Shown: positions 42,268-51,234 of the stretch, in pieces | Layout of the letters: the number at the start of each line of letters is the position of its first letter | Position numbering within the stretch: the stretch's first letter is position 1 | Source: Candidatus Niyogibacteria bacterium | Lineage (GTDB): Bacteria; Patescibacteriota; Minisyncoccia; JACROR01 | DNA length: 54,318 nt | NCBI GenBank assembly: GCA_016186495.1 | Contig: JACPLO010000012.1 | Location: 1 to 54,318, forward strand | Reading direction: 5' to 3' | Made by a program: the position numbers and the translations under genes | The notes under the pieces: generated by a model | The model's input: only the letters and a program-made list of their open reading frames with translations | Databases searched by the model: none | Told to the model about the DNA's origin: nothing

Positions 42268-43734
42268 TTATAATTTTCTAAGATATTCGCGTAAAATCTT
42301 AACGGCCAACAAAGGATTGGCACGACCGTGGGTTTTCTTTACAACCCGACCAATCAAAAATTGAAGCGCTGTTTCTTTGCCTTTGCCGTATTCCGCTACG
42401 GGACCGGGATTATCTTTTACCACTGATTCTATTATATCTTTCAGCTGAAATTCATCGTTAATTTGCCTTAATCCTCCGCTTTCCACGATTTCCGAAGGGT
42501 CGCCGCCGCTTAAAAACATTTTTAAAAGAACGTCTTTCGCCGCGCGGGAAGAAATTTCGTTTTTTATGACCATTTTCATCAATTCCGCGAAATTTTCCGG
42601 CGTAATAAGAAGCTCCGAGAACGTTCCTTCTTTTTCCTTGATTAACGCTTGTAAATCGGAAGTAATGTAATTTATCGCCAATTTGATTAAATCTTTTTCT
42701 TTCAAAGCGTGGTCTTTTATCCATTCGGAAAGTTCTGACACGGATTTTTCCAAAAAATCAGCCATCTTGTTATCACGAACAGCCATCAGAAGGGCGTCTC
42801 CTTTTAGATTATATTCTTTTGCCAGCCGCTCTCTTTTTTGCCAGGGTAATTCGGGCAAAGCCGCTTTCAAGGCATCCAGATCAAAATCTTCTTTTTTCGT
42901 TAAATTCAACGATGGCAAATCCGGTTCCGGAAAATAACGATAATCATGAGCTTCTTCTTTTATTCTTTGAGAAAAAGTTTTTTGCTTATTTTCATCCCAG
43001 CCCCTTGTTTCCTGGGTTATTTTTCCGCCTTCTTTCAGAATTTTTTCCTGTCTTTCATTTTCATATTCAATCGCCCGTTCCACGGCCCGAAAAGAATTAA
43101 GATTCTTAATTTCCACTTTAACGCCTAACTTGGCGGCGGGGCCGCCAAGTGAGATATTAGCTTCAACTCTCATCTGGCCTTTTTCCATATCCGCGTCGGA
43201 AACTCCCAAATAGCGCAAAAGAAGCTGAAATTCTTCGGCAAAAGCGCGCGCTTCAATTGCCGAAAAAATATCCGGCTCGGTCACCAATTCCATCAAAGGA
43301 ACGCCGGCGCGATTGAAATCAACCAAAGAATCAACGCCGTCATGCAAAAGCCGGCCCGTGTCTTCTTCTAAATGAACGCGTATAATTCCGATTTTTCTGT
43401 CCGATCCGGGCAGAATAAGCGCGCCGCCGTTCACCAGCGGATATTTATATTGCGATATCTGATAACCCTTAGGCAGGTCGGGATAAAAATAATTTTTTCG
43501 GTCAAAATGGGAATAATCCGGAATTTTTCCGCCAAGCGCCAATCCTACGCGCAAAACATTCTCCACCGCCCGTTTATTGATTACCGGCAAAGTTCCCGGA
43601 TGTCCCATGCAAATCGGACAGATATTAATATTGGGATGGCGTTCAGCGGAGTCATTCAAACAGGCGCAAAACATTTTTGTCCGCGTTTTTAATTCAACGT
43701 GTATTTCAAGCCCGACGGCCAGCTTGTATTCCAT
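42268..43734 (-). CDS. gatB: Asp/Glu-tRNA amidotransferase subunit B
   Basis: A 488-residue GatB. The N-terminal kinase-like domain has AVGLEIHVELKTRTKMFC, CPICMGHPGTLPVINKRAVE, FDRKNYFYPDLPKGYQISQY and LEEDTGRLLHDG; the helical tail domain (about 340-488) with YqeY-like KEGTFSELLITPENFAELM is present. Together with GatA and GatC, not in the window, it would amidate Asp-tRNA-Asn and/or Glu-tRNA-Gln. This fits the nearby aspS and gltX genes. It is divergent from efp. Confidence 0.95.
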   Translation of the reverse strand: MEYKLAVGLEIHVELKTRTKMFCACLNDSAERHPNINICPICMGHPGTLPVINKRAVENVLRVGLALGGKIPDYSHFDRKNYFYPDLPKGYQISQYKYPLVNGGALILPGSDRKIGIIRVHLEEDTGRLLHDGVDSLVDFNRAGVPLMELVTEPDIFSAIEARAFAEEFQLLLRYLGVSDADMEKGQMRVEANISLGGPAAKLGVKVEIKNLNSFRAVERAIEYENERQEKILKEGGKITQETRGWDENKQKTFSQRIKEEAHDYRYFPEPDLPSLNLTKKEDFDLDALKAALPELPWQKRERLAKEYNLKGDALLMAVRDNKMADFLEKSVSELSEWIKDHALKEKDLIKLAINYITSDLQALIKEKEGTFSELLITPENFAELMKMVIKNEISSRAAKDVLLKMFLSGGDPSEIVESGGLRQINDEFQLKDIIESVVKDNPGPVAEYGKGKETALQFLIGRVVKKTHGRANPLLAVKILREYLRKL

Positions 43735-43740
43735 ATTATT

Positions 43741-43747
43741 TTATAAT
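43741..43747. promoter_or_regulatory. divergent -10 region for gatB and efp
   Basis: TTATAAT gives TATAAT forward (43742-43747) toward efp, and TTATAA or TATAAA in reverse five to six bases before the gatB ATG (43734). The start codons are 28 bases apart. Confidence 0.55.
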
Positions 43748-43761
43748 AAAATAACGGCATT

Positions 43762-44334
43762 ATGTTATCAATGACCGAACTAAAAAAAGGAACTTTAATT
43801 ATATTAGACGGCCTCCCTTACGAAGTGCTGGAACACAGTTTTATGCGAATGCAGCAAAGAAAACCGGTGGTTCAGGCAAAAATAAAAAATCTGATTTCAG
43901 GAAAAATTGCTTCGCGCACTTTTCACCCCGGCGAAAATTTTAAAGAAGCGGAAATTGAAAGAAAAGAAATAATGTTCATTTATTCCCACCGGAACGAATT
44001 TTGGTTTTGTTCTCCTCAAAATCCAAAAGAAAGATTTTCTTTGCCTTTGGAAATCATCGGCGAAAACGCGAAATTTTTTAAAAAAGACCTGATTGTTGAC
44101 ACTTATGAATTTAACGGCAAAATCATCAACATAAAACTGCCGATAAAAATTGACTATCGCGTCAAAGAAGCGCCGCCGGCCGTCAAAGGCGATACTGCCC
44201 AAGGCGGGTCAAAAACGGTTATTTTGGAAAACAATCTGGAAATAAACACCCCTCTTTTTATTGAAGAAAACGACATCATCCGCGTGAATACCGAATCCGG
44301 CGAATACACCGAACGCATAAAAAAAGCTATTTAA
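43762..44334 (+). CDS. efp: elongation factor P
   Basis: A 190-residue EF-P with three beta-barrel domains: KKGTLIILDGLPYEVLEHSFMRM and VVQAKIKNLISG in domain I, then SRTFHPGENFKEAEIE, and the C-terminal VKGDTAQGGSKTVILENNLEINTPLFIEENDIIRVNT. It relieves ribosome stalling at proline runs. The domain I tip reads MQQRKPVV; the residue aligned with the modified Lys34 of E. coli (PGKGQA) is Gln, so Lys34-type modification is unlikely. A second ATG lies three codons in. The last eight bases overlap the convergent aspS. Confidence 0.93.
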   Translation: MLSMTELKKGTLIILDGLPYEVLEHSFMRMQQRKPVVQAKIKNLISGKIASRTFHPGENFKEAEIERKEIMFIYSHRNEFWFCSPQNPKERFSLPLEIIGENAKFFKKDLIVDTYEFNGKIINIKLPIKIDYRVKEAPPAVKGDTAQGGSKTVILENNLEINTPLFIEENDIIRVNTESGEYTERIKKAI

Positions 44335-45712
44335 TCTTTATTTTTAATTCTTTCATCTGTTCTTTGCTGATTTCGCTCGGCGCATCCATCATCAGATCGC
44401 GGCCGTCGCCGGTTTTAGGAAAAGCGATGACTTCTCTTATATTCGGCTCATTTTCTAAAATCATTAAAAGCCGGTCTAATCCCGGCGCAATGCCGCCATG
44501 CGGCGGCGCGCCGTATTTAAAAGCCGTAAGCATATGTTCAAAATATGCCGTGTCTTTTTTTGAAAAACCGATTAAATCAAAAATTTTCTTTTGAATTTTT
44601 AAATCATGAATCCGAATGCTTCCGCCGCCGATTTCACAGCCGTTTAACACTAAATCGTGCTGGTAAGAACGGACTTGTTCGGGCGATGTTTCTAATTTCG
44701 GCAAATCTTCTTCTTTCGGCGCGGTAAACATATGATGGCCGGGCGCCCAATGGCCGTCTTTTTTTTCTTTTTCAAAAAGAGGAAAATTTATTATCCAGGC
44801 AAAAGCCAATTCATCGGAATCATTTTTATTTTTTCTTAAATCCGGCCGATCCGAACCGTATTTTTCCATAGCTTCTTCATAATCCAAGCGCGGCCAGGGA
44901 GTTCGCGTGATTTTTTTATCAGGATAAAGTTTAACGACCATTTTACAAAACATTTCTTCAATTAAATTCAAAATTTCTTCCTGGCTCATAAAACTCATTT
45001 CTATATCCACTTGGGTAAATTCCGGCTGGCGGTCGCCGCGCGTGTCTTCATCGCGAAAACAGCGGGCAATCTGAAAATATCGTTCAAAACCAGCAACCAT
45101 CAGAAGCTGTTTATATTGCTGGGGAGATTGCGGCAGAGCGTAAAATTTTCCGGGATGAAGCCGGGAAGGCGCCACGTAATCCCGCGCTCCTTCCGGCGTG
45201 GATTTGGTTAAAATCGGCGTTTCTATTTCCAGAAAATCTCTTTCCGTTAAAAAGTCGCGGATAAATTTAGCGGCTCTATGGCGATTCCTTAAATTTTTCT
45301 GAAGCCGCGGCCGCCTTAAATCCAAATAACGGTATTTAAGCCGCGCTTCTTCATTTATTTCATCTCCTTTTCCGGAAACGTCAATTGGCGGCGTTTCCGC
45401 CGGCGACAAAACTTTTAATTCCGCCACTTTAATTTCTATTCCGCCGGTTTTTAAATCGGAATTTTTCATTTTTTCCGGCCGTTCGCTTGCCAAACCAATT
45501 GCTTCCACCACCCATTCCGGCCTTACGGTTTCCGCAATTTTATAAGCTTGTTCGGCTTTCGGAGTAACCACTATCTGAACAACGCCGGAACGATCGCGTA
45601 AATCCAAAAAAATAAGTTTGCCGTGGTCGCGCCGGACATCCACCCATCCTTTAAGCAGGATATTCTCGTTTATTTTATTAATCGCGTCTTTAATTAATAT
45701 CCGTTGAGGCAT
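44327..45712 (-). CDS. aspS: aspartyl-tRNA synthetase without GAD insertion domain
   Basis: A bacterial-type AspRS of 461 residues rather than the usual 580-600. The anticodon-binding OB fold (LLKGWVDVRRDHGKLIFLDLRD), class II motif 1 region, motif 2 RCFRDEDTRGDRQPEFTQVD and motif 3 GIAPGLDRLLM are all present. Between YGSDRPDLRK and FAWIINFPLFE only about ten residues remain where other bacteria carry the GAD insertion domain of about 120 residues. With GatB encoded nearby, it may be non-discriminating and also charge tRNA-Asn. The ATG has TATAAA/TAATAT 4-6 bases upstream and no Shine-Dalgarno site. Confidence 0.93.
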   Translation of the reverse strand: MPQRILIKDAINKINENILLKGWVDVRRDHGKLIFLDLRDRSGVVQIVVTPKAEQAYKIAETVRPEWVVEAIGLASERPEKMKNSDLKTGGIEIKVAELKVLSPAETPPIDVSGKGDEINEEARLKYRYLDLRRPRLQKNLRNRHRAAKFIRDFLTERDFLEIETPILTKSTPEGARDYVAPSRLHPGKFYALPQSPQQYKQLLMVAGFERYFQIARCFRDEDTRGDRQPEFTQVDIEMSFMSQEEILNLIEEMFCKMVVKLYPDKKITRTPWPRLDYEEAMEKYGSDRPDLRKNKNDSDELAFAWIINFPLFEKEKKDGHWAPGHHMFTAPKEEDLPKLETSPEQVRSYQHDLVLNGCEIGGGSIRIHDLKIQKKIFDLIGFSKKDTAYFEHMLTAFKYGAPPHGGIAPGLDRLLMILENEPNIREVIAFPKTGDGRDLMMDAPSEISKEQMKELKIKIK

Positions 45713-45804
45713 TATTTTATATTAACATATTCTTATTTTCCCGACCGTTGTGCGGATCAGCCTTCGGTTGAAAAAAAGAGCTATTATATTTATCCAGCGC
45801 TGTG

Positions 45805-45877
45805 TCCGCCCACCAGGAATCGAACCTGGGACCTTCTCCTTAAAAGGGAGCTGCTCTACCAGCTGAGCTATGGGCGG
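45805..45877 (-). tRNA. tRNA-Lys (TTT)
   Basis: A 73-nt minus-strand cloverleaf: acceptor CCGCCCA/TGGGCGG, D arm GCTC-AGCTGGTA-GAGC, anticodon loop CTTTTAA (anticodon TTT), T loop TTCGATT and discriminator A. CCA is not encoded. About 80 bases further right (45950-45972) lies a short imperfect copy of its 5' end (CTATGGGCGG), perhaps a tRNA fragment. Confidence 0.93.
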
Positions 45878-45997
45878 ACACAACGCTTAATTTTTGATTA
45901 TTTTCCTCCAGAGGCATAAGGCATTACGGGCTAGTCTACCATCCGCCAGCTGGTGGAGAACTATGGGCGGAAAAATTTTGGAAGAAAATAAATTGAT

Positions 45998-46504
45998 TTA
46001 TTTTCTTCGGATAATAGCAAACAAAACAAATAAAGGCAAAATTAGCCACCAAAAATGAGCGTTCGGCGAAGCAAAAAAATAACTGACCAGCGGCGAAAAA
46101 GTGAAAAGTTCGGCAGCCGGCAAAAGCCGAAAAACAACGGAAATCAAAAGTCCCACTTCGGAAAAACTCAAAAGAAATATCTGCCACCATATTCCGGAAT
46201 CTTCCGATATTGGTCGAAAAACGTTCCGGATAAAAAAATGCGATAAAATAATAATTAAAACGAAAAACACGGCCGCTTTCAGCAGAAAAATTTCCATAAT
46301 TTTACGGCCTTCCAAAAAGAAATTAATAAAACGGGTATATTCAAATAAAAGCTGGGAAATATAAATACTCAAAAGAACCGCCGTCATTCTCGCCCGCCCC
46401 GCGGAAATGCCGTAAAAAAAACCGGCGGCCACGAAGAAAAAAACGGCTAAAACATCCCAAGTGGGATTGGCAAAAACAGATGAAAACGCGGCTAAATTAA
46501 GCAT
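45998..46504 (-). CDS. hypothetical polytopic membrane protein (168 aa)
   Basis: Four to five hydrophobic segments are visible (WDVLAVFFFVAAGFFYGISAG, MTAVLLSIYISQLLF, LLKAAVFFVLIIILSHFF, IFLLSFSEVGLLISVVF and a C-terminal FWWLILPLFVLFAII). The N-terminal region is loosely like CvpA/colicin-V-production proteins, but the match is weak. It starts one base after the dnaJ stop, so it is the last gene of the heat-shock operon. No function can be assigned. Confidence 0.6.
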   Translation of the reverse strand: MLNLAAFSSVFANPTWDVLAVFFFVAAGFFYGISAGRARMTAVLLSIYISQLLFEYTRFINFFLEGRKIMEIFLLKAAVFFVLIIILSHFFIRNVFRPISEDSGIWWQIFLLSFSEVGLLISVVFRLLPAAELFTFSPLVSYFFASPNAHFWWLILPLFVLFAIIRRK

Positions 46505-46505
46505 A

Positions 46506-47561
46506 TTAAATTCCTTCTTCTTTTAGTTCTTCTATGAGTTTTTTAGCTTTAGCGGAAAGCCGTTTAGGAGTTTTAACCCGCAGATTGATTATTAAATCGC
46601 CTCTTCCTCTTTCAAAAGGAATGCCTTTGCTTCGCACTTTAAGCATTTCACCGCTATCCACGCCAGCGGGAATTTTAACTTTTATCGCTCCATCCAAAGT
46701 ATTGACTGTTTTTTCCGCGCCTAAAATCGCCTCGGAAAATGGGATATCCATATCCATTAAAAGATTGCGGCCTTCCCGCGAAAAAACAGGATGCGGTTTG
46801 ATATGCACTTTAATGTAAAGATCGCCAGACCGGCCGTCCGTTGTCGCTTCTCCGGCGCCGGAAATTTTTATCATTTCATCGCTGTTTATGCCCGGCGGAA
46901 TGTCTATTATCACTTCGGCGTCGGATTTTATGACTCCCAAACCGCGGCATTCTCCGCAGGGCTTTTCAGGCGCTTCGCCGCGGCCCTGGCATTGGCCGCA
47001 TTCGCTCAAACTGGAAAAAACGCCGATAAATGAACGTTTAGTTTCTTTAACCGTCCCCGTGCCTTGACAAACCCCGCATTTTATTTTTTTTGTCCCTTTC
47101 GCCGCCCCGCTGCCGCCGCATTCGCGGCATTGATTTATTTTATTCAAAAGCACCTTTCTCTGCGTGCCGAAAACCGCTTCTTCAAAATTAAGTTCTACGT
47201 CAATGGAAATATCGCGGCCGCGCTTTTGGCGCTTTCCGGCGCCGCCAAAACCGCCGAAGAAATCGCCGAAGATTTCTCCGAAATCAAAATTAACTTCCGC
47301 GCCGCCGAAATTGCCGAATCCCCACGGCTCGCTTTGGCCGGTTCCTTGATCGCCAAAAACCTGACCGTAACGGTCGTATTCTCTCCGCTTTTTCTCGTTG
47401 CCCAGCACCTGATAAGCTTCATTCGCCTCTTTAAATTTTTCTTCATTTCCTCCTCCTTTATCCGGATGATATTTATGCGCCAAACGGCGATAACTTTTTT
47501 TTATCTCCTCCTGACTGGCGTTTTGAGAAACGCCGAGAATTTTGTAATAATCCTTGCTCAT
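46506..47561 (-). CDS. dnaJ: chaperone DnaJ
   Basis: A 351-residue DnaJ. The J domain ([24 protein letters not shown] in YHPDKGGG), the Gly/Phe-rich linker ([15 protein letters not shown]), the four CxxCxGxG zinc repeats ([32 protein letters not shown]) and the C-terminal substrate domains are complete. It stimulates the DnaK ATPase and delivers substrates. It follows dnaK on the minus strand. Confidence 0.96.
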   Translation of the reverse strand: MSKDYYKILGVSQNASQEEIKKSYRRLAHKYHPDKGGGNEEKFKEANEAYQVLGNEKKRREYDRYGQVFGDQGTGQSEPWGFGNFGGAEVNFDFGEIFGDFFGGFGGAGKRQKRGRDISIDVELNFEEAVFGTQRKVLLNKINQCRECGGSGAAKGTKKIKCGVCQGTGTVKETKRSFIGVFSSLSECGQCQGRGEAPEKPCGECRGLGVIKSDAEVIIDIPPGINSDEMIKISGAGEATTDGRSGDLYIKVHIKPHPVFSREGRNLLMDMDIPFSEAILGAEKTVNTLDGAIKVKIPAGVDSGEMLKVRSKGIPFERGRGDLIINLRVKTPKRLSAKAKKLIEELKEEGI

Positions 47562-47601
47562 TTTAATTATTTTTTACTTTAAATTACAAAATACGGACAA
47601 A

Positions 47602-49485
47602 TTATTTTTTGTCTTCATCCTTTACTTCTTTGTATTCCGCTTCTCTCGCTTTGCCTTCTCCTTCTTTATTATCACCCATCCCGCCTTTTTTATACAAGGC
47701 CTCGCCCACTTTTTGAGCCGCGGCTGAAAGCTCTTCCTGCGCTTTCTTGATCGCTTCCAAATCTTCCCCGTCTTTTACTTTTTTAAGCTCCGCGATTTTT
47801 TCTTCTATTTCTTTCTTAATGTCTTCGGAAATTTTATCGCCGGCTTCACGAACGGCTTTTTCCGTCGTGTAAATAAAAGTGTCGGCTAAATTACGCGCTT
47901 CCGCCGATTCTTTTTTCTTTTGGTCTTCGCCGGCGTGCGATTCGGCTTCCTTTTTCATTTTTTCAATATCTTCTTTGGAAAGGCCGCTAGAAGCTTCAAT
48001 TCTGACTGATTGCTCTTTGCCCGTGCCTTTGTCTTTGGCTTTAACGTTTAAAATTCCATTCGCGTCAATGTCAAAAGTCACTTCTACTTGCGGCATTCCC
48101 CGCGGCGAAGGCGGAATACCGTCCAAAATAAACCGTCCTAAAGTCTTATTATCGCCGGCCATGGGCCGCTCGCCTTGGAGAATATGGATTTCTACGGACG
48201 GCTGATTGTCAGCCGCGGTGGAAAAAACCTGGGTTTTTGAAACCGGAATAGTGGTGTTTCTGTCAATCAACTTGGTAAAAACGCCGCCCAAAGTTTCCAA
48301 ACCCAAAGAAAGCGGAATCACGTCCAAAAGCAGAATATCTTTAACATCGCCCTGCATAATGCCGGCCTGGACCGCCGCGCCCACGGCGACCACTTCGTCG
48401 GGATTAATTGATTTATTCGGCTCTTTGCCGAAAAATTTTTTAACCGCTTCCTGAATCGCCGGCATTCTGGTTTGGCCGCCGACCAAAATTACCTCGTTAA
48501 TTTCCGAAATTTTGAAACCCGACGCCGCCATTGCCTTTTTGGTCACGGCAATGGAGCGTTCAATATATTCACCCACCAATTCTTCCAGTTTAGCGCGGGA
48601 AAATTTCAATAAAAGATGGCGGGGTCCGCTGGAATCAGAAGTGATGAAAGGAATGTTTATTTCCGTTTCCACGGTGCTGGAAAGTTCATGTTTGGCTTTT
48701 TCCGCCGCTTCTTTCAGGCGCTGAAGCGCCAATTTGTCTTTGGAAATATCAATCGCCGATTCTTTTTTATATTCAACGGTAATCCAATCAATGATTTTTT
48801 GGTCAAAATCGTCTCCGCCCAGATGCGTGTCCCCGTCCGTTGATTTTACTTCAATCGTGTCTTCCGCCACTTCCAAAACCGAAATATCAAAAGTGCCGCC
48901 GCCAAAATCGTAGACCACGATTTTTTCGTCTTTTTTCTTATTTATTCCGTAAGCCAAAGCGGCTGCCGTCGGCTCGTTTAAAATTCTTTTTACTTTTAAA
49001 CCGGCGATTTCTCCGGCGTCTTTGGTCGCTTTTCTCTGTGAATCGTCAAAATAAGCCGGAACCGTGATAATCGCTTCTTCTATTTTTTCCCCCAGTTTTT
49101 TTTCAGCGTCGGTTTTAAGTTTTGCCAAAATCATCGCGGAAATTTCTTCAGGACGATGCCATTTTTCGCCCATTTTGACTTCCACGCCGCCGTTTTTGGA
49201 TTCGCGCAATTCGTAAGAAAGAAGTTTTTTATCTTTCTGGATTTCCGCGTCTGAAAATTTCCTGCCAATCAGCCGTTTTACGGAAAAAATCGTGTTTTGA
49301 GGATTAGTCACCGCCTGGCGCTTAGCCAAAAGCCCGGTCAGCCGATCACCTGATTTAGAAAGCGCGATTATGGAAGGCGTGGTACGGCCTCCTTCGCTGT
49401 TTTCTAAAATTTTCGGCTCCCCGGCCTCCACGACCGCCATCGCCGAATTAGTTGTTCCGAGATCAATACCTAGTATTTTTGGCAT
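47602..49485 (-). CDS. dnaK: chaperone DnaK (Hsp70)
   Basis: A 627-residue Hsp70. The ATPase domain shows [48 protein letters not shown] and [17 protein letters not shown]; the linker is [14 protein letters not shown], and the substrate-binding domain follows. The acidic C-terminus is short and lacks EEVD, as in bacteria. It is in the operon order hrcA-grpE-dnaK-dnaJ. Confidence 0.97.
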   Translation of the reverse strand: MPKILGIDLGTTNSAMAVVEAGEPKILENSEGGRTTPSIIALSKSGDRLTGLLAKRQAVTNPQNTIFSVKRLIGRKFSDAEIQKDKKLLSYELRESKNGGVEVKMGEKWHRPEEISAMILAKLKTDAEKKLGEKIEEAIITVPAYFDDSQRKATKDAGEIAGLKVKRILNEPTAAALAYGINKKKDEKIVVYDFGGGTFDISVLEVAEDTIEVKSTDGDTHLGGDDFDQKIIDWITVEYKKESAIDISKDKLALQRLKEAAEKAKHELSSTVETEINIPFITSDSSGPRHLLLKFSRAKLEELVGEYIERSIAVTKKAMAASGFKISEINEVILVGGQTRMPAIQEAVKKFFGKEPNKSINPDEVVAVGAAVQAGIMQGDVKDILLLDVIPLSLGLETLGGVFTKLIDRNTTIPVSKTQVFSTAADNQPSVEIHILQGERPMAGDNKTLGRFILDGIPPSPRGMPQVEVTFDIDANGILNVKAKDKGTGKEQSVRIEASSGLSKEDIEKMKKEAESHAGEDQKKKESAEARNLADTFIYTTEKAVREAGDKISEDIKKEIEEKIAELKKVKDGEDLEAIKKAQEELSAAAQKVGEALYKKGGMGDNKEGEGKAREAEYKEVKDEDKK

Positions 49486-49491
49486 ATTATA

Positions 49492-49986
49492 TTAATTATT
49501 AATTATTAATTTCTCATATATTCCAACTTTAACTTTTGCCGGCCTTAATATCTTATCATACATCTTATATCCTCTCTGAACTTCCTCCAACACTAAATTG
49601 TCTTTATCGGGATCCGATATATTTATCTTTTCAATCGCTTCCTGCGCCGAAGGATTAAATTTTTTTCCCAAAGAATTTTCCAAAGGAGTAATTCCCGATT
49701 CTTCCAAAATTTTCATCAGCCTGGTTCTGGTATTTTCCATTCCGGCCAGCCAATTTCCTCCGTCTTTCGGCAAAATATCCCGATTGGCAAATGCTAAGTC
49801 AAAATTATCCGCCAGCGCCAAAAGTTTTTCCATAATGTTTTTTTGGGCAAAACGGATAAATTCTTCCCTTTCTTTTTCTTCTCCTTTTCTGGCGTTTATA
49901 AAATCCGCCCGGGCTCTTTGCCAGCCGGCCAGATATTCGTCTTTCAGTTTCCGGCACTCTTTCAATTTTTCTCTGATTTTTTTCAT
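49492..49986 (-). CDS. grpE: nucleotide exchange factor GrpE (N-terminus interrupted by TAA)
   Basis: The 164-residue frame from ATG 49986 is a GrpE: the long helix KECRKLKDEYLAGWQRARADFINARK, then LADNFDLAF, and the beta domain EEVQRGYKMYDKILRPAKVKVG. The natural start is probably ATG 50094, which overlaps the hrcA stop as ATGA and is in the same frame. That start encodes MTQKEF, then a TAA (50076-50074), then an acidic GrpE-type N-tail (EDIEKDENIEIVSEDGESAET) leading into Met 49986. The TAA stands where Lys is likely. It may be a sequencing error, a real nonsense mutation bypassed by internal initiation, or a strain variant. Confidence 0.88.
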   Translation of the reverse strand: MKKIREKLKECRKLKDEYLAGWQRARADFINARKGEEKEREEFIRFAQKNIMEKLLALADNFDLAFANRDILPKDGGNWLAGMENTRTRLMKILEESGITPLENSLGKKFNPSAQEAIEKINISDPDKDNLVLEEVQRGYKMYDKILRPAKVKVGIYEKLIINN

Positions 49987-50090
49987 TTGCGTTTCAGCCG
50001 ATTCTCCGTCTTCGGAAACAATCTCAATATTCTCATCTTTTTCAATATCTTCCTCTTTATTTTTTTTATTTTCTTAAAATTCTTTTTGGG

Positions 50091-50873
50091 TCATTTTTCA
50101 AAAAAATAGCGTAAAATGGAACAATTATATTCATAATTCATTCTTCGCGGCCCGATTATCAATAAGACGGCATTTTTTTCTCTGTTTTTGATTTTTCCTC
50201 CCACCACGCTCATCATTCGCGTTTCTTTCAATGGATTTTCTTTTCCGATAAATATGGTTTCTTCGTTGATCCGGCGCCGGTAAATATCGGCTATCTCATA
50301 TAAATTATCAAACAAACCGGCAAAATTATATAAAAGCTCGCCATCGGCGAATTCCGGTTCATCCAGCAGCCGTTGGACGCCGTAAAAATTTAATTGTTTT
50401 TTTCTGCCGAAATCCGCCATTATCGTAAAAAGTTTTGTCGCTTCCGATATGGTTTTATTCATCCCATTAGAAATAATACCCCACTGTTCTGCGGCGCGGG
50501 TTATCACGGAGAGCAACTCATGCGAAGATCGCCATTCCCCGCATGGATTTCTAACGGGATTCATTTCTTCAAAAGAATCGCCGCCGTTAATTTCTTTTAC
50601 TGTTTTGTCTGCTCCGCCGGATTCTTCTATTCTCATTAAATAATTAACGAAATAACGATACGCTTTATCAGTCGGGACGCGGCCGCCGGAAACATGCGGC
50701 TGTTCCAAAAAACCGTTTTCGTCAAGTTCACCCATGATATGACGAATCGTCGCCGGTCCCGCTTCAATATCGGTTTCTTTATGAACTCGGCCGGAAGAAA
50801 CAGGCAAACCGTGCCGAATATAATCACGGATAATAAAATCCAGTATTTGCGTTTTTCGCTCTTCTAAAAACAT
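50091..50873 (-). CDS. hrcA: heat-inducible transcription repressor HrcA with palindromic insertion
   Basis: A 260-residue HrcA. The N-terminal winged helix is clear (RKTQILDFIIRDYIRHGLPVSS, AGPATIRHIMGELDENGFLEQPHVSGGRVPTDKAYRYFV). The middle carries a 34-codon palindromic element, read as MNPVRN to ISNGMN; the C-terminal GAF-like part follows but is shorter than usual. HrcA represses chaperone genes by binding CIRCE, and such a site lies just upstream (50901-50927), so it should control its own operon. TATACT lies five bases before the ATG, indicating a near-leaderless start. Confidence 0.9.
   Translation of the reverse strand: MFLEERKTQILDFIIRDYIRHGLPVSSGRVHKETDIEAGPATIRHIMGELDENGFLEQPHVSGGRVPTDKAYRYFVNYLMRIEESGGADKTVKEINGGDSFEEMNPVRNPCGEWRSSHELLSVITRAAEQWGIISNGMNKTISEATKLFTIMADFGRKKQLNFYGVQRLLDEPEFADGELLYNFAGLFDNLYEIADIYRRRINEETIFIGKENPLKETRMMSVVGGKIKNREKNAVLLIIGPRRMNYEYNCSILRYFFEK
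50460..50561. repeat. palindromic NPVR/SNG element, copy D, inside hrcA
   Basis: ATCCCATTAGAAAT (50461-50474) and ATTTCTAACGGGAT (50547-50560) form 14-bp inverted repeats with one mismatch. The codon-to-codon span is 102 bases (34 codons), read on the minus strand as NPVRN to ISNGM. Both sides also show ATTCAT, which may be a target duplication or part of the element. Confidence 0.87.
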
Positions 50874-50900
50874 ATAAGAGTATAACTAAAGTTTATAAAA

Positions 50901-50927
50901 TTAGCAGTCCTCTGTCAAGACTGCTAA
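50901..50927. promoter_or_regulatory. CIRCE operator upstream of hrcA
   Basis: TTAGCAGTC-N9-GACTGCTAA matches the CIRCE consensus TTAGCACTC-N9-GAGTGCTAA, with one compensated change in each arm. The spacer holds TTGACA on the minus strand (50918-50913), so HrcA binding would cover the -35 of the hrcA-grpE-dnaK-dnaJ operon. A TATAAA follows 15 bases later and a TATACT next to the ATG. Confidence 0.9.
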
Positions 50928-50958
50928 TTTTATTTTTTAGGAAATAATTTTTACTCAG

Positions 50959-51231
50959 TTATTTTCGATTTTTATAAATTTTATCACGTCGATCAATATA
51001 ACAAATGATGATTGTCTGCTCTTTCCAATTAATTTTATATATTACTCGCCAATCACCTATTCGTAATTTATAAAATTCTCTAAATTCACTATTAAGAACC
51101 GATGGAAAAATTGTCTCAAAATTTTCTAAAAGCCAATCTAATTTATCAATAATTCGTCGCCGTATTTCACAGTCAAATTTCGTCAAATCACGTTCGGTAT
51201 TTTAAGAAAATTCCAACGACCATCGCTTCAT
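50959..51231 (-). pseudogene. RelE/ParE-type toxin, interrupted by an in-frame TAA
   Basis: The full frame from ATG 51231 starts three bases after the antitoxin stop and reads MKRWSLEFS, TAA (51204-51202), then NTERDLTKFDCEIRRRIIDKL to FYKLRIGDWRVIYKINWKEQ and CYIDRRDKIYKN. This is a RelE/ParE fold including the C-terminal Arg/Tyr region. Relatives have Lys at the position of the TAA (FSKNAEKDL type). A downstream TTG (51186) could restart translation to give 75 residues, but it would lack the first beta strand. The gene is therefore probably inactive, or the base is an error. Confidence 0.7.
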
Positions 51232-51234
51232 AGA

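Noticed and set aside
45940-45975. Second tRNA next to tRNA-Lys
   Set aside because: Only the 5' end (CTATGGGCGG) is similar; the remaining arms are missing.
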